The notes under the pieces: generated by a model | Databases searched by the model: none | What the model was told of the DNA's origin: nothing | The model's input: only the letters and a program-made list of their open reading frames with translations | Shown: piece by piece, positions 25,131-32,725 of the stretch | Position numbering within the stretch: the stretch's first letter is position 1 | How the letters are laid out: every line of letters begins with the position of its first letter | Program-made: the position numbers and the translations under genes | Source of the DNA: Loktanella sp. | GTDB taxonomy: Bacteria > Pseudomonadota > Alphaproteobacteria > Rhodobacterales > Rhodobacteraceae | Length of the DNA: 42,964 bases | Direction of reading: 5' to 3' | Assembly: GCA_017390475.1 (NCBI GenBank) | Contig: JAFPBO010000010.1 | Span: 1-42,964 of the forward strand

Positions 25131-28100
25131 TCACCCGGAATCCGAACCGGCCGCTTGTCTTTCGTCCAACACCTCGCGGATCTTCGCAGCCAACTGCTCG
25201 CGCCGATAGGGTTTACTCATCAGCTTGACGCCCGGTTCCAGACGTCCATTGTGTACAATCGAGTTTTCGGTGTAGCCGGACGTGAACAACACCTTCAGGT
25301 CCGGTCGAAGCCGGCGTGCCGCATCGGCAAGTTCCCGTCCGCCCATGCCACCAGGCATCACCACGTCGGTGAACAGCAAATCGATTCCAAGCGTCTGGTT
25401 CAGGACTTGTATAGCCTCGGTGCCTGCAGATGCTTCAATTACGTGATATCCGAGCGACTGCAGCTGTGCTGACACATACTCACGTACGGCGCCGTCATCC
25501 TCAACTACCAGAATGGTTTCGGGTCCACCCGTAATCTTTTGTCCGGGGCTGACGGCCACAACGCTTTCCTGCTCCGTCCGCGTTCGCGGGAAATACATCT
25601 TGATCGCAGTGCCTTCGTCCAGTTCCGAATAGACCCGGATATGTCCACCAGATTGCTTAACGAAGCCGAAGACCATGCTCAACCCGAGTCCTGACCCTTT
25701 GCCCACCTCCTTGGTCGTAAAGAATGGTTCGAACACCCGGGCGCGTACATCGGGCGGTATTCCAGAGCCAGTGTCAGTCACAACAATCACCACATACTGC
25801 CCGGGTTTGACATCAGGTTCCATGTCCACATAGTTGCCATCAAGCGTGGCATTTGCCATTTCGATGGTCAGGCTGCCTCCATTCGGCATGGCGTCGCGTG
25901 CGTTCACGGCAAGATTGAGAAGCGCCGATTCCAGTTGTGACACGTCTGCCTCGATTTTCCACAAGCCGCCCGACTGGACAATCTCGATATTGATGTTCTC
26001 GGGAAGCGCTCTACGCAGCAGTCCGTCCATTCCCTGGATCAATGGCGCGACGTCGAGGACCTTGGGATCCAAAGACTGTTTGCGTGAGAAAGCGAGCAGG
26101 CGACTGGTTAGGTCCGCACCGCGATCCGCTGCGTCCAGGGACATCTTGGCCAGCCGTTGCAGATGTGGCAGGTCATTCAGCTCTTCCTCCAAAATTTCTG
26201 CATTACCCACAATGATCGTCAGCAAATTGTTGAAATCATGCGCTACACCGCCGGTCAGTTGGCCAACGGCTTCCATTTTCTGGGCCTGTTGCAGCCGCTC
26301 CTCAAGCAGCTTCTGATCCGAAATATCCGTCATCGAGCCCAGAACACGGCTCACCTGGCCCTCATCATCATACATGACGAATGCCCTGTCCTCGACTGCC
26401 GCCCAGCTACCATCGGCACGTTGAAAGCGGTATTGCAGGCGCAGACTACTATCTTTGCCTGTTTCCAATCGACTGACCGCAGCATCCACATATTCCATGT
26501 CATCGGGGTGCACATGCCTGCGCCAGATTGTTGGTAACGCACCGGATGGATCAGTTTCGTGCCCAAAAATGTCGCGCAAACCATCGCCCCACCATTGTTG
26601 GTTGGTTACCGCGTCCCAATCCCAAATGGCACTTCCTGCCGCCTTTGTGACGAGACGGAAGCGTTCCTCGTTGGCTTGAAGCGCCAGCTCGTCTTGTTTG
26701 CGCGCGGAGATGTCACGCTCAACGGCGATCCAATGGGTGAACCAGCCTTTCTCGTCAGCCAGCGGCACGATATCCAGTTCCAGCCAGAACTCCTCACCTG
26801 ACTTGGTGTAATTAATAAGCTCGGACCTAACCGGTTGCCACTTTTCTAGCGCGTTCCGAATTCGATAAAGCTCGTCACGCTGGGTCTTAGGGCCCTGCAG
26901 GATGCGCGGGGTCTGTCCGATTACTTCTTCGCGCGTATAGCCGGTACGCCGCTCAAAGGCATCGTTGACATAAACGATCTTGGGGCCGTCTGGACCACTA
27001 ATGGGTTCTGCCTCTGTTATCAGCAGAATGTCGTTCAGTCGCGCAACCGCCGCCTCGAGCAGCCGGAGTTGAGCCTCTTGGATCCGCTGCGGGGTGACAT
27101 CTCGGAAGTACACGGCCAGCCCCGCGGATGTCAGTTCAGCACTGATTTCAAACCACGTTTTCAGGGTCGCATAGTATTCATCAAAACGAACCAAACGTTT
27201 CTCGCGGATAGCAAATTCATACTGCTTCTTGATGTTTCCTGCAGCTTCAGGAAATTCATCCCAAACCACGCGCCCCAGTAGTTCGTCCCGCCTGCGTTGG
27301 AGAAGTGTTTCAGCTTTCGTGTTGAGATATTGAAATCTCCAATCGCCATCTAGCAGATAGAAAGCATCATCCATGCTCTCCAATGTTTCACTAAGGCGTG
27401 CAGACAATTGGGCCGCCTCGTCCCGTATCGCGATCAGATCGGTGAGGTCCTGAAACGCGCCTTCGACGGCGACGATCTCGCCACTCTCGTCGCGGACTGG
27501 CTCGCCAAGCGCACGGACCCACACCCGCCGCCCCTTGGCTGTTCTGATTTCCAGGGTTTCGTCGAAAGGCCGACCTTCTATCGCGCAGGCCTCGAACTGC
27601 GTACGAATGCGTTCGCGGTGCTCGGGGATATAGTACGCGATCGCCTGCTGGAACGACGGTGAGAAGCCTTCGGGTTCGTCGTGAATTATGGCAGTTTCGT
27701 CGCACCACATGACATGCGTGCCGCGCAGGTCGATGCTCCAGCTTCCAAGGTGAGCCAGGCGGCCTGCGCGCCGTCGGCGCCGGGTTTGTCGCCGCAACTC
27801 TTCTTCACTCAGCTTGATGGCCGTAATGTCCTGCACGAAACCAATGACGATCTCGCGGCCGTCCGCTTCATGCCGCGCGCCGACGCCACTGATGTGCGAT
27901 ATTGTGCCATCGGCCCGGATGATCCGGTGCTGGAATTCGAGTTCAGGTGCGCCGGTCTCGAAGAAGTGGCTGTAATTGGCGAGCATGCCCTCGCGATCAT
28001 CGGGATGCACCAAAGCGACGTATGCGTCGAGTTTCTGCGGTTTGCCGTGGCGCGGTGCCCCGTAGATTTCGAAAACACGGTCCGACCAGCTAAAGACGCC

Positions 28101-29093
28101 ACGCTCGACCTCGTATTCCCAGGCCCCAAGATCCATCAGTCTTTCTGCCGTCTTCAGACGTGTCTCGCGTTCCTGCAAGGCAAACAGGGCGGTGCGCGTC
28201 TCGGCCAACTGTCGTGACTGAGCCTCTGCCGCGTCTGAAACATCCTCTGCCACCTCGCGTTGGCTGGCCAAAACTTCGGTTACGTCCTCGACACGGTGGA
28301 TGATGTAGATAAGATGCCCGTCGGGATCCAGAATGGGTTTGTTTCGCAGAAGCCAGTAACGCTCTTGAAAAGTGCCGTCGCGCTGTCGGACCGGATAGCG
28401 CTGCAAGTTCATCGCATCCGTAACGTGCAAGTTTTCCACGCGCTCAAGTGAGGCGCGAAGATTGCCTGCGCCGTCAGCAACTGGCTCGGCCGGATCGTCG
28501 GGAAAAAGATCGAATAGGCGCTGGTCCAGCAATGCGTCGCGATCCACCATGACAGCTTGTGCATATTCATCTGTCGCTGCGACGATCTGATACTCACCCG
28601 GCGTCAGGACTAACATCTTTCCGGGAAGGCCATCGAACAGACTGGAGAGATGCGCTGCAGATAGGCTGGCCCTGTGGCGCAGTTTTTCGTTCTCCTCGCT
28701 CCGGGTATAGGCCAGCGCTTCGATTTGGGTGACCTGTGTGATATCGCGAATGCTCGCGACGATCGCCTCAGCTCCCTCAAACGTAACCTTGCTCCAAGCG
28801 AAGGAAGCCGTGCGATGTTCTCCTGATCGCGTAATGATGGTCCAGGTTCCAGCATCTGTCTGTGCTCCATCAAACCATCGAACCAGGTTGACGACGCTCG
28901 CCCGCTCGCCTTCGGGGCGCAGATCGGCAATAGTCATTTCTTGCAGTGACTGCGCGTCATACCCGATCAAGTCGCGCGCGGCGGTATTCGCGCTCAGGAT
29001 ACGAAGCGTCTCCGTCGAGAAAATCCAGACCGGGAGCGAGAGCTGCTCATAGGCCTCGATAGCCACCCGCGATAGTGCTGGAAATTTGATCAT
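25131..29093 (-). CDS. Multi-PAS hybrid histidine kinase
   Basis: A 1320-residue soluble kinase. About seven PAS-type domains occupy roughly residues 14-930, followed by HisKA with GGVAHDFNNLLTIIVGNAE (His near 952), a HATPase domain (GSGIPPDVRARVFEPFFTTK, then GKGSGLGLSMV) and a C-terminal receiver (ILVVEDDGAVREYV, Asp near 1243 in LFTDVVMPGG). The sixth PAS (GQTPRILQGPKTQRDEL near 730) has the LOV-like loop without the photoactive cysteine. No membrane helix is seen. It converges with the hydrolase/cyclase operon, with 161 bases between the stop codons. No separate response regulator is adjacent, so signal output probably goes to a distant phosphotransfer protein or regulator. Confidence 0.93.
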   Translation of the reverse strand: MIKFPALSRVAIEAYEQLSLPVWIFSTETLRILSANTAARDLIGYDAQSLQEMTIADLRPEGERASVVNLVRWFDGAQTDAGTWTIITRSGEHRTASFAWSKVTFEGAEAIVASIRDITQVTQIEALAYTRSEENEKLRHRASLSAAHLSSLFDGLPGKMLVLTPGEYQIVAATDEYAQAVMVDRDALLDQRLFDLFPDDPAEPVADGAGNLRASLERVENLHVTDAMNLQRYPVRQRDGTFQERYWLLRNKPILDPDGHLIYIIHRVEDVTEVLASQREVAEDVSDAAEAQSRQLAETRTALFALQERETRLKTAERLMDLGAWEYEVERGVFSWSDRVFEIYGAPRHGKPQKLDAYVALVHPDDREGMLANYSHFFETGAPELEFQHRIIRADGTISHISGVGARHEADGREIVIGFVQDITAIKLSEEELRRQTRRRRRAGRLAHLGSWSIDLRGTHVMWCDETAIIHDEPEGFSPSFQQAIAYYIPEHRERIRTQFEACAIEGRPFDETLEIRTAKGRRVWVRALGEPVRDESGEIVAVEGAFQDLTDLIAIRDEAAQLSARLSETLESMDDAFYLLDGDWRFQYLNTKAETLLQRRRDELLGRVVWDEFPEAAGNIKKQYEFAIREKRLVRFDEYYATLKTWFEISAELTSAGLAVYFRDVTPQRIQEAQLRLLEAAVARLNDILLITEAEPISGPDGPKIVYVNDAFERRTGYTREEVIGQTPRILQGPKTQRDELYRIRNALEKWQPVRSELINYTKSGEEFWLELDIVPLADEKGWFTHWIAVERDISARKQDELALQANEERFRLVTKAAGSAIWDWDAVTNQQWWGDGLRDIFGHETDPSGALPTIWRRHVHPDDMEYVDAAVSRLETGKDSSLRLQYRFQRADGSWAAVEDRAFVMYDDEGQVSRVLGSMTDISDQKLLEERLQQAQKMEAVGQLTGGVAHDFNNLLTIIVGNAEILEEELNDLPHLQRLAKMSLDAADRGADLTSRLLAFSRKQSLDPKVLDVAPLIQGMDGLLRRALPENINIEIVQSGGLWKIEADVSQLESALLNLAVNARDAMPNGGSLTIEMANATLDGNYVDMEPDVKPGQYVVIVVTDTGSGIPPDVRARVFEPFFTTKEVGKGSGLGLSMVFGFVKQSGGHIRVYSELDEGTAIKMYFPRTRTEQESVVAVSPGQKITGGPETILVVEDDGAVREYVSAQLQSLGYHVIEASAGTEAIQVLNQTLGIDLLFTDVVMPGGMGGRELADAARRLRPDLKVLFTSGYTENSIVHNGRLEPGVKLMSKPYRREQLAAKIREVLDERQAAGSDSG

Positions 29094-29182
29094 GACATCC
29101 TCGCGCGGCCGTGTGGCGGACCCTACTTGTTCAATATATTAACAAAAACCGATACGGTAAATTGCTTGCATGAAAAGCTCGA

Positions 29183-29440
29183 CGCATCAACTATACACGC
29201 ATCACTGAATACAAACATCTGACTGGTCAGGTTCAAGCCAAGACCAGCCTGACCTATGAGTATCCCACGGACGAAGGCGATCCCTACGACCCGTATCCCC
29301 GGCCCGAAAATCAGGCGCTTAACAAGCGTTACCGCCATGCGGCTTAACAATTGGACGATGTGTGATTGGTGGCGCGGCTGGGTGCCTATCAATATCTGAA
29401 CATGGATAGGGTCGTTGGACCAGCCCTGGCCACCTTTGAG
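29183..29440 (+). pseudogene. UDP-galactopyranose mutase C-terminal remnant
   Basis: The plus strand reads RINYTRITEYKHLTGQ, then TSLTYEYPTDEGDPYDPYPR and PENQALNKRYRHAA, a TAA, QLDDV, a TGA, and ARLGAYQYLNMDRVVGPALA. This is the conserved end of Glf-type mutases, which make UDP-galactofuranose for surface polysaccharides. The N-terminal two-thirds are gone and two in-frame stops are present. It directly precedes a decayed glycosyltransferase, so a surface-sugar locus once lay here. Confidence 0.75.
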
Positions 29441-29484
29441 GATCAACGCCACCCACTCGCTGACAAGTTTGGTGCGCGCAGCAG

Positions 29485-29994
29485 AATGATTTTGCCCCTT
29501 CCGGCAGAAAGGCCGGTGCGGGTCCTGTTCATCTTTGCCTGCTGGGGCAAGAAGAAGAATGCCCGACCCGGCATCTGGCTAAAGGACTGGATCGCAGGCG
29601 GTTCCGGATTGACGCGCTCCCCTGTCTGCGGCTGCCCGGTGCAACAGGCGCGGACTAAGCCGCGCTGCGGGCCTTGGGTACTGACGTCAACGTTGCAGCC
29701 TATGATCTCAGCTTTGATCGCAAAATTTCTTATCTTGAACGCAAGATCAAGGGCTATGAAATCATCATCGCTTGCCAGAGCGTGGCGGATATCTATCACG
29801 CACTTGATCGCCTGCCACATCGTCCGCCGTTGATCGAATACGGGCAAACCGTGGGTGAGGCTGCGGCCGGACCAAAGCACCTCACGACACGTTATGTCGG
29901 GGCGACAGATGCAGTCCGCGCGGTTGCATCTGCGCGGATGCCCGACCGACCATACCTCGTTCGCCCTGAAAAACGATTTCACTTGGCGATTTGA
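29485..29994 (+). pseudogene. Glycosyltransferase remnant
   Basis: The start reads RMILPLPAERPVRVLFIFAC; after a frame change near 29550 it continues LDRRRFRIDALPCLRLPGAT, a TAA at the codon after GAD, then ALGTDVNVAAYDLSFDRKIS and RPPLIEYGQTVGEAAAGPKH. The pattern resembles the N-terminal half of GT-B glycosyltransferases that follow mutase genes in polysaccharide loci. The C-terminal nucleotide-sugar domain is missing. Non-functional. Confidence 0.65.
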
Positions 29995-30109
29995 AGTTCC
30001 TGATGTCGCCCTTCACCGCGCACTAACCCTCGGATCAATGTGATCAGCCAGACGAACTTGCAACGGCTTTGCGCGACTTTGGGGGTGACCGGAATATTAA
30101 GGCAAGCAC

Positions 30110-30991
30110 CTACGGGTCAGTCATGCTGTTATGAATTGCGGTTGCGGCGATGGCCCCTTGGCCCATGGCGACGGCGATCTGGTCCAGCCCTTCAGTCACA
30201 TCGCCAATTGCATAGGCACCATCCATGTTGGTGCGCTGATTGGTATCAACGGTGATATGGCCGTCCTGCGACAGCCGCAAATTAAGGTCGCCTGCCATAT
30301 CCGAGCGCGCCGTTGTTTCCAAAGCCACGTAGAGCGTATCAAACCGATGCGTTTCACCTGTTTGCACGGTGACGATCACCTCTTTTTCTGACAAGGACAT
30401 GTCTTTCATCGGGGTGCTCAATGCTCTTATACCCGGCTCTGGAATTGCCGCCGACCCGTCAGATGGAATCCGCACTACAAAAGGTGAATATCGACTGATG
30501 AACCGCGCCTCTTTCGCGCCATGCGCACCATTGCCGAGCACGGCAATGCGCTTGTTCTGTACTTCATAGGCATCGCAGACCGGACAATAGCGGATCAAAC
30601 CGTGCAGCAAACCCTGCTCATGGTCCTCGCGCGAAAAGGGGGGCCTGTGATTAAACACGCCTGTCGCGAAGATAATGTTTCGCGCCGTTGCGATCTGCTG
30701 GCCTGTCGTGACGTAGAACACCTGGCCATGCTTTTCGACTTTGCGCACAGTCGCTGGCGTAATAAACGCCCCGTATAGCTCTGCATGACCGCGCATCCGG
30801 TATAGCAGATCAGGGCCAGCAATACCCTCTGGAAAACCGGCAAGGTTGCGGGTCCGCGGGATCAACGTGGCCCGTCCGTCCTGCGCGTCAAATACCGTCA
30901 CGCTCCGCAAAAACCGGGCAAGGTAAAGTGCCGCCGTCAGCCCGGCAGGCCCGCCGCCGATAATGATGCAATCTTTGATATTGGCACCCAT
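30110..30991 (-). CDS. Thioredoxin-reductase-like FAD/NAD(P) oxidoreductase
   Basis: A 293-residue flavoprotein with FAD motif CIIIGGGPAGLTAALYLARF, a redox pair Cys136-Pro-Val-Cys139 in IRYCPVCDAYEV, a second nucleotide motif (IAVLGNGAHGAKEARF) and the family end GAYAIGDVTEGLDQIAVAMG. In true TrxB the pair is CATC; the CPVC type is common in stress-linked paralogues with unknown electron partner. ATG 30991 is chosen for AAGGA just before it; the frame is open much further upstream. An EcfG-like promoter lies 50 bases before the start, so the gene is probably part of the general stress response. Confidence 0.88.
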   Translation of the reverse strand: MGANIKDCIIIGGGPAGLTAALYLARFLRSVTVFDAQDGRATLIPRTRNLAGFPEGIAGPDLLYRMRGHAELYGAFITPATVRKVEKHGQVFYVTTGQQIATARNIIFATGVFNHRPPFSREDHEQGLLHGLIRYCPVCDAYEVQNKRIAVLGNGAHGAKEARFISRYSPFVVRIPSDGSAAIPEPGIRALSTPMKDMSLSEKEVIVTVQTGETHRFDTLYVALETTARSDMAGDLNLRLSQDGHITVDTNQRTNMDGAYAIGDVTEGLDQIAVAMGQGAIAATAIHNSMTDP

Positions 30992-31040
30992 GATGTCCTT
31001 ATTGACCGGCCAAAGTTTCACAAGTGACCGTCGTTCATCC

Positions 31041-31065
31041 AACCGGGTATCGTGCCTAGCGTTCC
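31041..31065 (-). promoter_or_regulatory. EcfG-like promoter before TrxR-like gene
   Basis: Minus strand GGAAC (31065-31061), 16 bases, GGTT (31044-31041), one mismatch to CGTT. It falls between the glycosylase stop at 31095 and the flavoprotein ATG at 30991. Confidence 0.5.
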
Positions 31066-31094
31066 CATGCTGCATGCGCAAGTGCTATCGCCGC

Positions 31095-31640
31095 CTAGAA
31101 ACTGCGGCTCAAACCCTGAGCCCAGGCCATGCCAAACCGCCAAGGTAGGTCCTGCCCGCGTGAAATGCCGATGCGCGGACCTGTCAAGATGTCAGGGGCT
31201 GGGCCATCAGCGGCGTGCAGAACCAGATCATTGCCATCGAACGGACGGCAATTGTCGGTGATCTGAACATCCAAAGCCTGACACAACCGCCCGGGCCCCG
31301 CACAAAGCGGACCTGACGGTCGGCGCTGTCGCATCAGGTCGACGCCGATGCCAGGTTGAATGGCACGGATCAAAACCGCCTCGCCAGGACGACCGACGAC
31401 ATTCAAGCACAGGTGAATGCAGTAGGATCGATACTCATAGGCGTGGCCGGGCGGGCCAAACATCGCGCGGTTGCGTGGTGTCCGACCACGAAAGCTGTGC
31501 GAGGCAGGGTCGTCCTGGGCATAGGCCTCGGTCTCAATGATCGTGCCGCCGGTACCACGCACAACAAGACGGGCCCCGATCAGCATCGAGGCCAAGGTGC
31601 AGACGTCAGGGTCCGCCTTAAACAGTGCTGCGAATGTCAT
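31095..31640 (-). CDS. DNA-3-methyladenine glycosylase (AAG/MPG family)
   Basis: A 181-residue base-excision repair enzyme of the MPG type. The catalytic region is GGTIIETEAYAQDDPASHSF, with the active-site Glu in ETEAY, followed by TPRNRAMFGPPGHAYEYRSY and CIHLCLNVV, and the C-terminal GPGRLCQAL. The aromatic block normally read as YVYxxYG is YEYRSYC here, which may alter activity slightly. ATG 31640 is preferred; an earlier start at 31664 is possible. It removes alkylated purines from DNA. Its neighbours (Ku, LigD) make this a small DNA-repair cluster. Confidence 0.88.
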   Translation of the reverse strand: MTFAALFKADPDVCTLASMLIGARLVVRGTGGTIIETEAYAQDDPASHSFRGRTPRNRAMFGPPGHAYEYRSYCIHLCLNVVGRPGEAVLIRAIQPGIGVDLMRQRRPSGPLCAGPGRLCQALDVQITDNCRPFDGNDLVLHAADGPAPDILTGPRIGISRGQDLPWRFGMAWAQGLSRSF

Positions 31641-31758
31641 CTTGTGAACTTCCAACATATCCAATGGTCACGTCTGGCCCATTCCACGCAGGGCTTTGGG
31701 TCATTAGTTATGTGTTTTCCCTAGCTGCGCCAAGGATGTCGCAGTGTCGCCCGCGATG

Positions 31759-31784
31759 GGAACAGCATTGGAGTGATGGGCGTT
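31759..31784 (+). promoter_or_regulatory. EcfG-like promoter before Ku-LigD
   Basis: GGAAC (31759-31763), 17 bases, CGTT (31781-31784): full consensus match. It lies 93 bases before the preferred Ku start and would drive both end-joining genes. Confidence 0.55.
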
Positions 31785-31876
31785 ACAACAAAACACGTCT
31801 ATCGTCCCACGGGTATCCAAAAATGCGAAGGCTTGAAAACCTGTGAATGTCTTCACCTCAGCGAATGGAACAGATC

Positions 31877-32725
31877 ATGGCCGCACGTCCCGTCTGGAAA
31901 GGCCAGCTTCGCCTGTCCTTGGTTTCGATCCCGGTAGAAATGTTTACCGCCACCGTCACAGGTGCGCGCGTCAGCTTTCGTCAGATTCATAAGCCTTCCG
32001 GTAAGCCGATCAATTATGAAAAGGTCGCTGCCGGGGTCGGACCCGTCAACAAGGACGACATTTTCAGCGGCTTTGAAATTGAGAAAGATGAATTTATTCT
32101 GATCGATCCCAAGGAAATCGACGCGATCAAGCTTGAAACAAAAAAGACGTTTGAGCTTGTGCAGTTTGTCGGAAACACTGACATCTCACCGCTGTATTAT
32201 GAAAAACCATACTATCTCGTACCCTCCGACGAACTCGCGCAGGATGCATACCGCGTTGTGCGGGATGCGTTGCGCGCGGCGGGCAAGGTTGGTCTCGGCC
32301 AGATCACCATGCGGGGCAAAGAACGTCTGGCAGCGGTCCGGCCCTGCGGTGACGGTTTGCTGGTTGAGACACTGCGCTATGCCGATGAAGTACGCGAAGC
32401 GGATCCGCTGTTCGCTGACATCAACGATGACGAAACTGACGCGGACCTGCTGGAGGTCGCAACCGCGCTGATCGACAAGAAGACGGCGCCATTCAAGGCG
32501 GACAATTTCAAGGACAATTATGCGATTGCTCTGCGTGAAATGATCGAAGCAAAGCGCACCAACCGGAAAACCCCGCGTGTCTCTACAGATGGGGCACCGA
32601 CCGCAGCGTCCGGGAATGTCATCGATTTGATGGCTGCTCTCAAGCAAAGCCTGGGCAAATCCGGACCCAAGAAAGCGGCTCCGAAGAAACCGCCCGCCAA
32701 GGCTAACAAAAACCGGGCAAAATGA
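31877..32725 (+). CDS. ku: Ku protein, non-homologous end joining
   Basis: A 282-residue bacterial Ku homodimer subunit. The Ku core begins RPVWKGQLRLSLVSIPVEMF and contains INYEKVAAGVGPV, FELVQFVG and QITMRGKERLAAVRPCGDGL. A lysine-rich C-terminal tail (GPKKAAPKKPPAKANKNRAK) is typical of DNA-threading extensions. It binds broken DNA ends and recruits LigD, encoded next. ATG 31877 is chosen because relatives begin at this point; ATG 31847 is a weaker alternative, and neither has a strong ribosome site. Its stop overlaps the ligD start (ATGA). Confidence 0.95.
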   Translation: MAARPVWKGQLRLSLVSIPVEMFTATVTGARVSFRQIHKPSGKPINYEKVAAGVGPVNKDDIFSGFEIEKDEFILIDPKEIDAIKLETKKTFELVQFVGNTDISPLYYEKPYYLVPSDELAQDAYRVVRDALRAAGKVGLGQITMRGKERLAAVRPCGDGLLVETLRYADEVREADPLFADINDDETDADLLEVATALIDKKTAPFKADNFKDNYAIALREMIEAKRTNRKTPRVSTDGAPTAASGNVIDLMAALKQSLGKSGPKKAAPKKPPAKANKNRAK

